A stretch of 64,000 nt of DNA from an uncultured Clostridia bacterium (GTDB lineage: Bacteria > Bacillota > Clostridia > Oscillospirales > Acutalibacteraceae). The translations under genes and the position numbers were made by a program. Positions 8,617-18,145 of this stretch are shown one piece after another. Where the stretch lies: assembly GCA_937892115.1 (NCBI GenBank), contig CALAUI010000020.1, positions 248,001-312,000 on the forward strand, given 5' to 3'. Under the pieces are notes generated by a model. It worked only from the letters and a program-made list of their open reading frames with translations, made no database searches and was not told the DNA's origin. Every line of letters starts with the position of its first letter. Position 1 is the first letter of the stretch.

Positions 8617-9561
8617 TCAGCTTACAAGAGCGGTAAGGACTGTTTCCCAAATGCCTGCAAGCTTAACTCTGAGGTTATACTTGAACTCAGCCCATGCGGA
8701 GTTTGCATAACCGTTAAGAACAGGAGTGAGCTTGTACTGAAGCTTTGAAAGGAAGGTAAGGAGCCAAGCCATGAATCTGTCACCGAATTCGGGCTTTGTC
8801 TTACCTGTGGTATCAATACCTGTGATGTAGTCCTCTTTATTTAAGAGGGTGTCGGGAGGAGTGATTGCATAATTATCCTTTGCATCTGCTCTCTGAATAA
8901 TATCATCACCCTTGATTACGAACTGAATGCATGATTCGGGGAGGTCTTTGCCGCCTTCGTAAAGAGAAGCTGTTGAGCCGTAAACGTCCTTTGCATACTT
9001 TGTGAAATCATAATCTCTCATAGTGGGAGTATGAGCTGTAATGCCTTCTGCTGATTCATCTACAACGATGAAACGGTAAATCTTAAGCTCATCGGGATTG
9101 GGATAGCTCTTTCCGCAGTGTGAGCATTTGCCGTTGTTGAGTGAATAGAAGGACCAGATTTTGTATGCACCGTGGTAAGCGCCGCAGGGAGTTTCGTTGC
9201 CGTCTTCATCCTTGTAAGTGCCGGGGCACTGGAATACGTAGTAAGCGGCAATTCTGATGATTTCGTTCTCGGGAAGGCAGGAAAGACTGTCTTCATAGAG
9301 ATCTTTATCTGTTTCTTCGCCTGTTTCCTCGTCAACTACTTTGGGAATGGTGCCGAGGGGCTGAACCTTTTTGCTGATTACGTGGTAATAAGCGGGGGAA
9401 TAAACGCCCCATGCAAATTCACCGTTGTCGGTATCCGACTGAACCTTGAAACGTTCGTCTGTTGTGTAATCGTATTCCTCTGCTGCAAATGCGGGAGCGC
9501 AGATTGCCGCTACGAGAAGTACGGTGAGAATTACGGAGACTATTTTCTTAATCTTTAACAT
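8617..9561 (-). CDS. Secreted protein of unknown function
   Basis: I do not recognise a family. The 314-residue product has a clear signal peptide (MLKIKKIVSVILTVLLVAAI, cleavage near AFAAEE). The mature part is acidic and rich in Tyr and Asp. One CSHCGKSYP knuckle plus a Cys in FQCPG and TPCGAYHG could bind metal or form disulfides. The last 60 residues are amphipathic and hydrophobic (WLLTFLSKLQYKL, then WETVLTALVS), like other secreted proteins in this window. It is a single gene between two terminators and is probably surface-exposed. Confidence 0.75.
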   Translation of the reverse strand: MLKIKKIVSVILTVLLVAAICAPAFAAEEYDYTTDERFKVQSDTDNGEFAWGVYSPAYYHVISKKVQPLGTIPKVVDEETGEETDKDLYEDSLSCLPENEIIRIAAYYVFQCPGTYKDEDGNETPCGAYHGAYKIWSFYSLNNGKCSHCGKSYPNPDELKIYRFIVVDESAEGITAHTPTMRDYDFTKYAKDVYGSTASLYEGGKDLPESCIQFVIKGDDIIQRADAKDNYAITPPDTLLNKEDYITGIDTTGKTKPEFGDRFMAWLLTFLSKLQYKLTPVLNGYANSAWAEFKYNLRVKLAGIWETVLTALVS

Positions 9562-9628
9562 AATCGTCCTACTTCCTTTATATGTAAGTCAACTGTAAAT
9601 ACAGATTTTTTCTTGATTTAGGTGTATT

Positions 9629-9652
9629 CAGCCCGCCCGTAAGGACGGGCTG
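9629..9652 (-). terminator. Terminator of the ferredoxin gene
   Basis: AGCCCG...CGGGCT stem just downstream of the minus-strand ferredoxin stop. Confidence 0.65.
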
Positions 9653-9663
9653 TTATCCTTAAC

Positions 9664-9834
9664 TTATTCAGCTGAAGGAGCACCAACGGGGCAGTTGTCT
9701 GCGCAAGCACCGCACTCGATGCAAGCGTCAGCGTTGATTTCATACTTGCCGTCGCCTTCGGAAATTGCCTCAACGGGGCAATCTGCTGCACAAGCGCCGC
9801 AGGAAATGCAATCGTCAGAAATTACGTATGCCAT
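9664..9834 (-). CDS. 2[4Fe-4S] ferredoxin
   Basis: A 56-residue gene starting MAYVISDDC. It has two classic cluster motifs, CISCGACAADCP and CIECGACADNCP, each Cys-x2-Cys-x2-Cys-x3-Cys-Pro, so it binds two [4Fe-4S] clusters. It is a soluble low-potential electron carrier of anaerobic metabolism. The ATG has AGGAGG at normal spacing and a terminator follows the stop. It is monocistronic, so its redox partner cannot be inferred from context. Confidence 0.95.
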   Translation of the reverse strand: MAYVISDDCISCGACAADCPVEAISEGDGKYEINADACIECGACADNCPVGAPSAE

Positions 9835-9884
9835 GATATATCCTCCTTGTAGAAATTATAGAAAAAGTATTGCTACTTATACTA

Positions 9885-12800
9885 TCAGAGAAGGCCCTTA
9901 ATAAGCTTGATGATTGAGGGGAACAGGTCGGGAAGGAATCTGGGATGAAGGTTTGCGATACCGATGAATGTTGTGGTGTAGTACTTGGATTCGCCGGTCT
10001 GACCCTTTGCGTAAGTAGCAGTTTCCGTCTTCTTTGAGAACATAAGGAGGAACTGACCTACGAGATTGCCTTCTTCATCAATTCTGATGGGGTTCTTGTT
10101 GATTGCTGCCTTGCTCTTTTCACAGGGCTTATCACCGCTCCAGAAGTAAGTCTTGCGGTCGGTGCCCTTTGCGCTGTAAATGTTTCCGCTTGAGTCATAT
10201 ATACGGTATTTGAACTCTGCATCCGATTTCCACTGGATCTGAAGGATGGGAGTGCAGCTCTTTGCCGAATAATCGGAATTCTCAAAGCCCTCTTTCCACT
10301 CGTCCTTCTTAGCCATTACGGAGGACCAATCCTTGTATATGCCTTCTACGTAGTAGAACTTCCAACCCACGTATTCACAGTTACGGTAAGGTCTTGTGTC
10401 GTCGTTACCCTTGGGGTCTCTTGCAACGATGGGCTTGCTGGTGTCGGGAGCGGCAACCTTATTTCCGGTGCGATTGCCTTCTTCGTCAAGCTCGTCAATC
10501 ATTACGGTTTCCATGATAACGGAACCGGTTGCGTCTGTTTCATATACGGGCTCGCCGGTTTCGGGATTGATTACGGGCTTACCTTCTTCGTCAAGCTTTG
10601 CCTTGGGCTGCTGAAGGTCTGCGTAAACGATGTTGCCTTTGCTGTCCTTTTTGTATTCAACTTCGGGAGCTGATGTGGGACGGAAGGTGATGAGGGATGA
10701 GTTGAAGTAGGGAACTACTTCATCTTTGTCGATAACGTCAAAGATGTTTCTGTCGGGATTGTAAACAACCGTACCGTAGTCTTTGGGACCGCTTGTTGTA
10801 GAGGTACCTGCAGAAGTTACTTCGCCGTTTTCGTCATATCTTGTGTTGTTGTAATCTACGTATGCATATACCTTATCCGATGTGTAGAGAACATAAAGGG
10901 TAAGGGGACCGTCGTACGCGTGAAGATTGGAGGCGAGCTGTTCGTTTTCAGCATCAAGTGTGAATGAGTTGTCAACTGCAACCTTACCTGTGGGATTGCT
11001 GCTGTTGATAACGGCCTTGAGATCTTCGTCAAGGAGAGCTCTGCCGTCTACGGTTGCATCGCCGGAGAATTTCTTCTTTGTAAGCTCTTTCCAGCCGTTG
11101 TTGCCGTCCTGATACATAACGGTGAACTCATTTTCCTTTTCTTCCCAGTTAGCTGTGAAGTTGATTGCATTGTCTGAATTGCTGCCGAGAACCAGTATTC
11201 CCTTGAAGCCCTTGAGACCGAGAACTTCGGGGGTGATGACTACGGGCTCACCTTCGGCATCGAGAAGGACTGTCTGACCGTCTTTTCTTTCGGTATGGAA
11301 TACAACCTCACCGTCAACGCTGAATGTGATATCAACAAGCTTTGAGCCCTTCTTGCCTACGGCTTCACCGTCTTCGTAAAGGTCTTCAAGGCTGATAGTG
11401 TCACTGTTTTCACCTGCGCTGAGATTGAAGAAGCTAGTGAGAACATCGGAGGTGATTTCGTCGTCAAATGAAACCTTCTGTCTGGATACAATCTTGTTAC
11501 CGCTTGAAACAGCAACCGATACCCAGAAATCGTTGAAAGCGGGAGTTACGTAGAGGTCAAAGTTTGTTGTACCTTTAGTTACGTCAGCAGCTGTAAGGCT
11601 GATGTATGTGTTGCCCTGTACGGTTTTGTGAGCAACACCGTTGCCGTCAACGTAGGTGATGGAATACAAATCGGGGTCAATGGCATCCTCACCGAGTGTA
11701 CCGGTATTGTAGTTAGCCGCATAATTGTCAAACGTGGTATTGCTGTATACGAATTCGCCGTTTGCGTTTGTTTTGAATTCAATGGGGTTTGATGCATGAG
11801 CAACCCAGCCGTCTTCGTTAACCGTGCCGTCATCATTGAAGGTGGGAGTATAGTAGGTCTGAACACTCTTGAATGAAACGGGGATGTAAAGGTCGGTAAT
11901 GCCCGAGCCGCCATCTTCGGCTGAACCGAACTTGACCTTAAAATCTTCCTTACCTGTTTCGTCGCCGCCTTTGATGGTTGTGAAAGTACCGGAAATGCTG
12001 AGCTTGGACATGGAGCTTGCGGTTACTTCGGCGCCTTCAACGCCTGCATCAAATGTGAAGTTACTGTTGATGTAGCTTGCGGCTGCATCAATCTGACTTC
12101 TAAGAAGATATGTACCTGCATCGCCGCTGACCGTGGTGGCAACTTCCCAGTCGCCTTTACCGTCGGGGATGAGAATGTTGATTGAATTTGCGAGAGCTTC
12201 GCCTTCCCAGATGGCCTTGGCTGTGAGATTGGAATCAAGAGAAACGGAGCCCTTGATTGCAACACCGTTAACGGACCACTGCTTGAAGGTCTTGCCGTCA
12301 GCTGTGGGAATGTATGAATCAAGATTGATTTTTGTACCTGCTTCAGCAAGAACGGTGGGGAGAAGAGATGTTTCACCGTCGCTGTCAACGAAGGAAATCT
12401 TGTTGCCTACTTTGAGCGTACGAGGAGCGGAGCAGTCAAAGTTGGGAGAAATGGTCTTGTTGTTTGCTGTTGCCGTACCGTCAAGGAAGCAGTAGTTTGA
12501 ACCGTAAGCAGTGCCGCTGAACGCTGTGAAATGGCTGTTGAAGAATCTCATGCTGCAGCCGAGACCGGTATCTGCTGTGCCGAGTGTATCGTTGACCTTG
12601 ATCTGGAATTTACCGAGAGCAACGTCGCCCTTGGTGTTTCTGATCTGATTGGCATTGCCTGTTGCATCAAGGTTTGAAATCTTGATGACAAGCCAGTTGT
12701 CCATCTGGGCAGATGTATAATCCGAAAAAGCGGGATCAATCGTGGTGGTAGTGGTTGTTGATTTATAGCAACCGGCTGCTTTTGCTGTTGACTTTGCAAC

Positions 12801-13163
12801 GGTAAATTTTGAAACCGTATCGTCTGTAACTACGCCGCTGCTGCTAACGAACGTGAACATATTGGAGTCAAGGAACAGCCAATATATTCCCTTGTATACG
12901 TCGTGGTTTGACTTAATGAAGAAAGATACGTCAATAGTCTCGCCGGGGTAGACTAAATCCGTGACCTTGCTTCCGTCGGCACTGTCGTTAAGTTCAACGC
13001 CGGCATAGAAGAATTTTGCACCTGCATACTTGGTTACGAGACTCTCGTAAGTGGGCAGGTCATAGGATTCTGCTGCGGATACACTGAGTAATCCGACCGT
13101 GAGCGTTCCGAGGAGCATTGCTAAGCAAAGGACCAGACTCAGAACCTTTTTACATGTTGTCAT
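9885..13163 (-). CDS. Large multidomain secreted surface protein
   Basis: The 1092-residue product begins with a signal peptide (MTTCKKVLSLVLCLAMLLGT, cleavage near SVSAAE). The first 200 residues look like a cohesin-type or carbohydrate-module beta sandwich (VYPGETIDVSFFIKSN). They are followed by InlB B-repeat-like modules (e.g. GTKINLDSYIPTADGKTFKQW, ending in NLTAKAIWEG) that recur around residues 260-310 and again later. Thr/Asp-rich linkers follow. The end, FLPDLFPSIIKLIKGLL, is a hydrophobic-basic tail rather than an LPXTG signal. A strong AAGGAGG precedes the ATG. Likely an adhesin or cell-surface scaffold; the exact role is unknown. Confidence 0.78.
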   Translation of the reverse strand: MTTCKKVLSLVLCLAMLLGTLTVGLLSVSAAESYDLPTYESLVTKYAGAKFFYAGVELNDSADGSKVTDLVYPGETIDVSFFIKSNHDVYKGIYWLFLDSNMFTFVSSSGVVTDDTVSKFTVAKSTAKAAGCYKSTTTTTTIDPAFSDYTSAQMDNWLVIKISNLDATGNANQIRNTKGDVALGKFQIKVNDTLGTADTGLGCSMRFFNSHFTAFSGTAYGSNYCFLDGTATANNKTISPNFDCSAPRTLKVGNKISFVDSDGETSLLPTVLAEAGTKINLDSYIPTADGKTFKQWSVNGVAIKGSVSLDSNLTAKAIWEGEALANSINILIPDGKGDWEVATTVSGDAGTYLLRSQIDAAASYINSNFTFDAGVEGAEVTASSMSKLSISGTFTTIKGGDETGKEDFKVKFGSAEDGGSGITDLYIPVSFKSVQTYYTPTFNDDGTVNEDGWVAHASNPIEFKTNANGEFVYSNTTFDNYAANYNTGTLGEDAIDPDLYSITYVDGNGVAHKTVQGNTYISLTAADVTKGTTNFDLYVTPAFNDFWVSVAVSSGNKIVSRQKVSFDDEITSDVLTSFFNLSAGENSDTISLEDLYEDGEAVGKKGSKLVDITFSVDGEVVFHTERKDGQTVLLDAEGEPVVITPEVLGLKGFKGILVLGSNSDNAINFTANWEEKENEFTVMYQDGNNGWKELTKKKFSGDATVDGRALLDEDLKAVINSSNPTGKVAVDNSFTLDAENEQLASNLHAYDGPLTLYVLYTSDKVYAYVDYNNTRYDENGEVTSAGTSTTSGPKDYGTVVYNPDRNIFDVIDKDEVVPYFNSSLITFRPTSAPEVEYKKDSKGNIVYADLQQPKAKLDEEGKPVINPETGEPVYETDATGSVIMETVMIDELDEEGNRTGNKVAAPDTSKPIVARDPKGNDDTRPYRNCEYVGWKFYYVEGIYKDWSSVMAKKDEWKEGFENSDYSAKSCTPILQIQWKSDAEFKYRIYDSSGNIYSAKGTDRKTYFWSGDKPCEKSKAAINKNPIRIDEEGNLVGQFLLMFSKKTETATYAKGQTGESKYYTTTFIGIANLHPRFLPDLFPSIIKLIKGLL

Positions 13164-13279
13164 TTTGTTTCCTCCTTAAATGAACAATTGTAAGCAATTA
13201 GCCGAGCCATCTTGGCTATTTTTACGGATGTATTATATTATATATAACAATTTTTTGTCAACATCTTTTTAACAAATAA

Positions 13280-13310
13280 GCATCCTGCCCAAAATAATTG
13301 GACAGGATGC
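13280..13310 (-). terminator. Terminator of the malic enzyme operon
   Basis: GCATCCTG / CAGGATGC stem located directly after the minus-strand malic enzyme stop. Confidence 0.75.
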
Positions 13311-13324
13311 ATAAATTTGAATTT

Positions 13325-14494
13325 TCAGATTCGTGCAACTTTACTCTTCACAGCCGCTTCGCTGACTGCTTTCGCAACAGCGGAAGAAATTCTTTCATCA
13401 AAGGGAGCAGGAAGAACGTAGTCTGCATTCAGCTCCTCGTCTGAGATAAGACCTGCGATGGCATAGGCAGCCGCCAGCTTCATTTCTTCGTTGATGTCGC
13501 TTGCTCTTACGTCAAGAGCACCTCTGAATATACCGGGAAAGGCAAGCACGTTGTTTGCCTGATTGGGGTAGTCGCTTCTGCCGGTGCAGACCACAGCCGC
13601 GCCTGCCTGCTTTGCAAGCTCCGGCATGATTTCCGGCACGGGATTCGCCATAGCCATAATAATGGGATTTTCAGCCATGGATTTTACCATATCCTGAGTA
13701 ACAAGCCCTGCGGCGGAAACGCCTACGAATATATCCGCGCCCTTCATTGCATCCTGAAGAGTGCCTTCAATATTATTCTTATTGGTGAAAGAGGCAATAT
13801 AATCAACGGCGGGGGTATTGCCCTCTTTTCTTGAAATGATGCCCTTACGGTTGCATACAAGCACGTTCTTTGCACCGCAGGCGTGAAGGAGGGATGCTAT
13901 TGCGGCACCTGCCGCACCTGCACCGCTCATTGCCACCGTACAGTCTCCGATATTTTTGCCAACCACCTTGAGCGCGTTGAGGGTTGCGGCGAGTACGACT
14001 ACCGCCGTGCCGTGCTGGTCATCGTGGAAAATGGGAATGTCACAGATTTCCTTCAGCCGTTTTTCAATTTCAAAGCAGGAGGGAGCGGAAATATCCTCAA
14101 GGTTAACTCCGCCGAAGGAGCCGGCGAGCAGAGAAACCGTCTGTACGATTTCGTCGGGATTTTTTGACCTTATGCAAAGAGGAATCGCATCAATACCCGC
14201 AAACTCCTTGAACAGAAGGCACTTGCCCTCCATAACGGGCATACCCGCCTCGGGACCTATATCGCCCAGACCGAGAACTGCGGTGCCGTTTGTGATGACG
14301 GCTACCGTGTTCCATCTGTTGGTCAGCTCATAGCTTTTTGAGATATCCTTCTGTATTTCAAGGCAGGGAGCGGCTACGCCGGGAGTATATGCCAGAGAAA
14401 GCTCGTCTCTGTTTGATGCGTGTGTTCTGGTTGTCGTTGCGATTTTGCCCTTCCACTCATAGTGAAGCTTCAGGGATTCTTCCATATAATTCAC
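13325..14494 (-). CDS. NAD(P)-dependent malic enzyme
   Basis: It oxidatively decarboxylates malate to pyruvate. The 389-residue protein is the short bacterial type. It has SLAYTPGVAAPCLEI, TDGTAVLGLGDIG-like GTAVLGLGDIGPEAG, the catalytic SFGGVNLEDISAP, the metal-binding FHDDQHGTAVV, and a Rossmann fold AMSGAGAAGAAIA. The start is a GTG at 14494 directly abutting the glpK stop, which gives the family-typical N-terminus MNYMEESLKLHYEWKGKI; an ATG at 14485 is the alternative. It is the last gene of a uxaC-glpK-malic enzyme run. Cofactor preference cannot be read with certainty. Confidence 0.93.
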   Translation of the reverse strand: MNYMEESLKLHYEWKGKIATTTRTHASNRDELSLAYTPGVAAPCLEIQKDISKSYELTNRWNTVAVITNGTAVLGLGDIGPEAGMPVMEGKCLLFKEFAGIDAIPLCIRSKNPDEIVQTVSLLAGSFGGVNLEDISAPSCFEIEKRLKEICDIPIFHDDQHGTAVVVLAATLNALKVVGKNIGDCTVAMSGAGAAGAAIASLLHACGAKNVLVCNRKGIISRKEGNTPAVDYIASFTNKNNIEGTLQDAMKGADIFVGVSAAGLVTQDMVKSMAENPIIMAMANPVPEIMPELAKQAGAAVVCTGRSDYPNQANNVLAFPGIFRGALDVRASDINEEMKLAAAYAIAGLISDEELNADYVLPAPFDERISSAVAKAVSEAAVKSKVARI

Positions 14495-15997
14495 TTATTT
14501 TGCCCATCCTTTGGAGCATTCTACCGCCTTTTTCCAGCCGGCGTAAAGCTCGTTTCTCTTTTCTTCATCCATAACGGGAGCGAAAACCTTGTCAACCTGA
14601 CGGTTTTTCTGGATTTCTTCCTTGCTCTCCCATACGCCTACCGCAAGACCTGCAAGATATGCGGCACCCAGAGCGGTGGTTTCCACCGTCTTGGGTCTGT
14701 TGACGTTACAGCGTATCATATCCGCCTGAATCTGAAGCATGATGTCGCTGACGCTTGCACCGCCGTCAACGCGAAGCTCCGTAAACTCAATGCCCGAATC
14801 CGCTTTCATGGCTTCAAGCAAATCTGTCATCTGATAGGTGATTGCTTCAAGCACGCTGCGTGCGATGTGGGCTCTGTTTACGCCTCTCGTAAGACCTACG
14901 ATGCAGCCCCTCGCATACATATCCCAGTAGGGTGCGCCGAGACCCGTGAATGCGGGTACGAAATAGATGCCGTTTGCATCGGGAACGCTTTCCGCAAGCT
15001 CGTCACAGCGACGGGCGGAGTCAATGAGATGTACCTCATCGCGGAGCCATTTGATGACCGAGCCGGCGTTGAATGCTGACCCCTCCATGGAATATTCTAC
15101 CTTATCACCGATGCCCCAGGCAACGCCCGTAAGCAGATTATTCTCGGATTTTACTCTCTTTTCGCCGGTGTTCATAAGCAGGAAGCAGCCGGTGCCGTAG
15201 GTATTCTTTGCCTGACCGGGCTCAAAGCATGCCTGACCGAAAAGTGCGGCGGGCTGGTCACCTATCGCACCGCAGATGGGGATGCCTTCAAGTGCCTCGA
15301 GGCCGAGGATATTCTTTCCCACTCTGCCGTACATCTTGCTTGAGGGAACGGGTTCGGGCAGTATGGACATGGGAATGCCCAGCTTGTCGCAGAGGAATTC
15401 GTCCCAGCAGAGCTTATCTACGTCAAAGAGCATTGTTCTTGATGCGTTTGAGTAATCGGTTACGTGAACGCTGCCGCCGGTAAGATTCCAGATAAGCCAG
15501 GTTTCAACCGTACCGAAAAGGAGTCTGTTCTGGTCTGCAAGGTGTCTTGCTTCGGGAACGTTGTCAAGAATCCATTTGATTTTTGTCGCGGAGAAATAGG
15601 CGTCGATTACAAGACCCGTTGTCTCCTTGATATAATCCGCAAGTCCCTCTGCCTTGAGCTGTTCGCAGTAATCCGCAGTTCTGCGGCACTGCCATACAAT
15701 GGCATTATATACGGGTTTGCCTGTCTGTCTGTCCCAGAGAATGGTGGTTTCACGCTGATTTGTGATGCCGATACCCGCGATTTCGCCCGGCTTTACGCCC
15801 GAGTTGATTACGCAGCTTGCAACTGCCTGAAACTGGCTGTAGAGAATGGAAAGAGGGTCGTGCTCAACCCAGCCGGCCTTGGGATAAATCTGTTCAAATT
15901 CATTCTGTGCCTTGCCGATGATATTACCCTGCTTGTCAAAAATAATAGCGCGGGAGCTTGTCGTGCCCTGATCAAGAGCCATAATGTACTGTGCCAT
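14495..15997 (-). CDS. glpK: Glycerol kinase
   Basis: It phosphorylates glycerol to sn-glycerol-3-phosphate with ATP. The 500-residue FGGY kinase has MALDQGTTSSRAIIFD, GIGITNQRETTILWD, TYGTGCFLLMNTG, the C-terminal FGGY-type signature ELRVDGGASVSD, and the ATP site TTALGAAYLAG. It is of normal length. GTGAGG precedes the ATG. No glycerol facilitator or glycerol-3-phosphate dehydrogenase is next to it; it lies between uxaC and malic enzyme. Confidence 0.96.
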   Translation of the reverse strand: MAQYIMALDQGTTSSRAIIFDKQGNIIGKAQNEFEQIYPKAGWVEHDPLSILYSQFQAVASCVINSGVKPGEIAGIGITNQRETTILWDRQTGKPVYNAIVWQCRRTADYCEQLKAEGLADYIKETTGLVIDAYFSATKIKWILDNVPEARHLADQNRLLFGTVETWLIWNLTGGSVHVTDYSNASRTMLFDVDKLCWDEFLCDKLGIPMSILPEPVPSSKMYGRVGKNILGLEALEGIPICGAIGDQPAALFGQACFEPGQAKNTYGTGCFLLMNTGEKRVKSENNLLTGVAWGIGDKVEYSMEGSAFNAGSVIKWLRDEVHLIDSARRCDELAESVPDANGIYFVPAFTGLGAPYWDMYARGCIVGLTRGVNRAHIARSVLEAITYQMTDLLEAMKADSGIEFTELRVDGGASVSDIMLQIQADMIRCNVNRPKTVETTALGAAYLAGLAVGVWESKEEIQKNRQVDKVFAPVMDEEKRNELYAGWKKAVECSKGWAK

Positions 15998-16015
15998 ATT
16001 TTTACCTCACTTATC

Positions 16016-17419
16016 TTAATTCAGTCCGAAATATTTGCAGGCATTATTGAAGGAAATATCCTCTGCGATTTTACAGAGTGTCTTCTCGTCAAAGGGATAT
16101 TCGCCGTTTTCAACGAATTCGCCGAGCAGATTGCACATTATCCTGCGGAAGTATTCGTGTCTGGGATAGGAAACAAAGGAGCGTGAATCCGTTACCATGC
16201 CCACGAATTTTGCAAGAGCACCCAGATTGCCGAGGGCTTTCATCTGCTCACGCATACCGTCGATGTTGTCATTGAACCACCATGCGGAGCCGAACTGGAT
16301 CTTGCTTTCGGCTTCGGGGCCCTGGAAGTTGCCGAGCATTGAGCCGAGAACGTAGTTGTCCTTGGGGTTGAGAGTAAAGAGAATGGTGCGGGGAAGATTG
16401 TCGTTTACCGCGAGGGAGTCAAGAAAGCGGGAAAGCTTTCTTGCGATAAGCTGGTCGTCAAGTGAGTCGAAGCCCGCATCGGGACCGATTTCGCGGAACA
16501 TTTTTGTATTGTTGTTTCTCATGGGGCCGATGTGAAGCTCCATTACCATATCTCTCTTTGCATATTCTGCCGCAAGGAAGCGGAGCAGAGCCGTCTTGTA
16601 TTTATCCGCCTGCTCATCGGTAATTTCAGCACCGGCTTTGGCGGATGCGAAAATCGCTTCAAGCTCATCTGCATCTGCCTCTTCGCAGGGAACGTATGCG
16701 AATGCGTGGTCTGTTGCACGGCATCCGAGAGAAGCAAAGAAATCTATTCTGTCCTTCAGCACGTTACAGAGCTTTGCGAAGCTGTCAATGACGGTGCCTG
16801 CTCTTTTTTCCATATCCGAAAGCCAGGGCAGGAAGGCGGGCATTTCAATGCCCAGTGCCTTGTCCGGTCTGTATGCGGGAAGCACCTTGAAGGGAAGATT
16901 TTCTTTTGCAAGAAGCTGATGGTATTCAAGCGAATCGGCAGGGTCATCCGTAGTGCATACGCAGGCAACATTGGACTTTGCTATCAGCTCGCGGGGAGTG
17001 AATCCGCCCGCTTTGATGGCGGCATTTGCCTTTTCCCAGATTGCGTCCGCGCTGTCGGCGTTAAGGATGTCTTCAATGCCGAAATAACGGCGAAGCTCAA
17101 GATGACACCAGTGATACATGGGATTGCCGATGAGAGAAGGCATACAGGATGCGAATGCCTTGAATTTTTCGTATCCGGTCGTGTCTTTTCCCGTAATGTA
17201 TTTTTCTTCAATACCGCAGGACCTCATGGCTCTCCACTTGTAATGGTCGCCGCCCAGCCAGAGCTCGGCTATGTCCGCTGGTTCCTTATTCTCGTAAATT
17301 TCTTTGGGTGAAAGGTGACAGTGCCAGTCAAAAATGGGCATTTTCTCCGCCGCCTCATACATTCTGACTGCGGCTTCGCTGTTGAGAAGAAAATCTTTAC
17401 CCATAAATTCCTTTGCCAT
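16016..17419 (-). CDS. uxaC: Glucuronate isomerase
   Basis: It isomerises D-glucuronate to fructuronate and galacturonate to tagaturonate, the first step of hexuronate breakdown. The 467-residue amidohydrolase-fold protein opens with IFDWHCHLSPKEI (metal-binding HxH) and has FRGIEEKYITG-like and MELHIGPMRNNN, LNPKDNYVLGSMLGNFQ, and the terminal TDSRSFVSYPRHEYFRR. GGGAGG lies before the ATG. It probably heads the operon with glpK (18-base gap) and malic enzyme. No other hexuronate genes (uxuA, uxuB, kdgK) are adjacent. Confidence 0.95.
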   Translation of the reverse strand: MAKEFMGKDFLLNSEAAVRMYEAAEKMPIFDWHCHLSPKEIYENKEPADIAELWLGGDHYKWRAMRSCGIEEKYITGKDTTGYEKFKAFASCMPSLIGNPMYHWCHLELRRYFGIEDILNADSADAIWEKANAAIKAGGFTPRELIAKSNVACVCTTDDPADSLEYHQLLAKENLPFKVLPAYRPDKALGIEMPAFLPWLSDMEKRAGTVIDSFAKLCNVLKDRIDFFASLGCRATDHAFAYVPCEEADADELEAIFASAKAGAEITDEQADKYKTALLRFLAAEYAKRDMVMELHIGPMRNNNTKMFREIGPDAGFDSLDDQLIARKLSRFLDSLAVNDNLPRTILFTLNPKDNYVLGSMLGNFQGPEAESKIQFGSAWWFNDNIDGMREQMKALGNLGALAKFVGMVTDSRSFVSYPRHEYFRRIMCNLLGEFVENGEYPFDEKTLCKIAEDISFNNACKYFGLN

Positions 17420-17640
17420 AAAAACATACCTCCCGATTATAATTTAACATTTTAATTATATCACACGGGGCACGTTTTTCAAGTATCGCATATATAGAAA
17501 ACGGAAGCGATTGTTTGGTTATAATGCAGACTGCGCACGGTATTTTTTCAGACATTCTCCGGTGAATATCGGAGAAAAGCGGGAATACTTTGTGTATTAC
17601 GGATGATGACAGCACCGCAGACCGAGGTCAAAACAAAAAA

Positions 17641-17666
17641 GCCATTCCGGAAAAGTCCGGAATGGC
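17641..17666. terminator. Intrinsic terminator after ptsH
   Basis: Perfect 10-bp stem GCCATTCCGG / CCGGAATGGC downstream of the minus-strand HPr gene. The rest of the 17420-17640 gap holds the presumed uxaC promoter region and a small CTCCG/CGGAG hairpin; I see no gene there. Confidence 0.8.
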
Positions 17667-17707
17667 AAAAGTTAACCTGTATGTGGTAATCTGTTCGTTT
17701 TGTCGGA

Positions 17708-17971
17708 TTATTCAGCAAAATCGGATTCAACAAGGGCTACAAGGTCGTTAACCGCTTTTTCTTCATCTGCACCTGAAGCGATAATGCGGATACTTGAATC
17801 GCCCATGATACCCAGTGAAAGTACACCGAGAAGACTCTTTGCATTTACTTTGCGTTCGTCCTTCTCAACCCAGATGGATGATTTAAATTCATTTGCCTTC
17901 TGAATAAAATAGGTAGCGGGACGAGCATGAAGACCGACCTGATTCTGAACGGTTACATCTTTAACGAACAT
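17708..17971 (-). CDS. ptsH: Phosphocarrier protein HPr
   Basis: HPr carries phosphate from enzyme I to the sugar-specific EII components of the PTS and, in Gram-positives, signals catabolite repression. The 87-residue protein keeps the active-site His15 in VGLHARPA and the regulatory Ser46 in KSLLGVLSL, so it is HPr and not Crh, which lacks the His. No ptsI is next to it. Both the strong terminator and the isolated position suggest a monocistronic gene. Confidence 0.95.
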   Translation of the reverse strand: MFVKDVTVQNQVGLHARPATYFIQKANEFKSSIWVEKDERKVNAKSLLGVLSLGIMGDSSIRIIASGADEEKAVNDLVALVESDFAE

Positions 17972-18145
17972 ATTTTACAATCTCCTCAAACACTAATTTA
18001 TATTAGGTATTATAGCATCTATTCGTTATTCGTCAACACTTATAAAAATTTTCGGTACGTTTAACAAATTGAAGGAAATAATAAAATCTGTTTTGTGAAA
18101 AATCACAATACCTCAAACGGCTTTTTGTGTACTATTGCAGAATTA

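Noticed and set aside
15464..16186. A 240-codon plus-strand open frame across glpK and uxaC
   Set aside because: It is antisense to two certain enzyme genes and has no ribosome site or recognisable domain.
16532..17311. A 259-codon plus-strand open frame
   Set aside because: It is the shadow of uxaC; low-complexity Cys/Phe-rich translation.
17420..17640. Catabolite-response (cre-like) site near GGAAGCGATTGT upstream of uxaC
   Set aside because: The match to the consensus is partial and no supporting promoter is clear; not listed.
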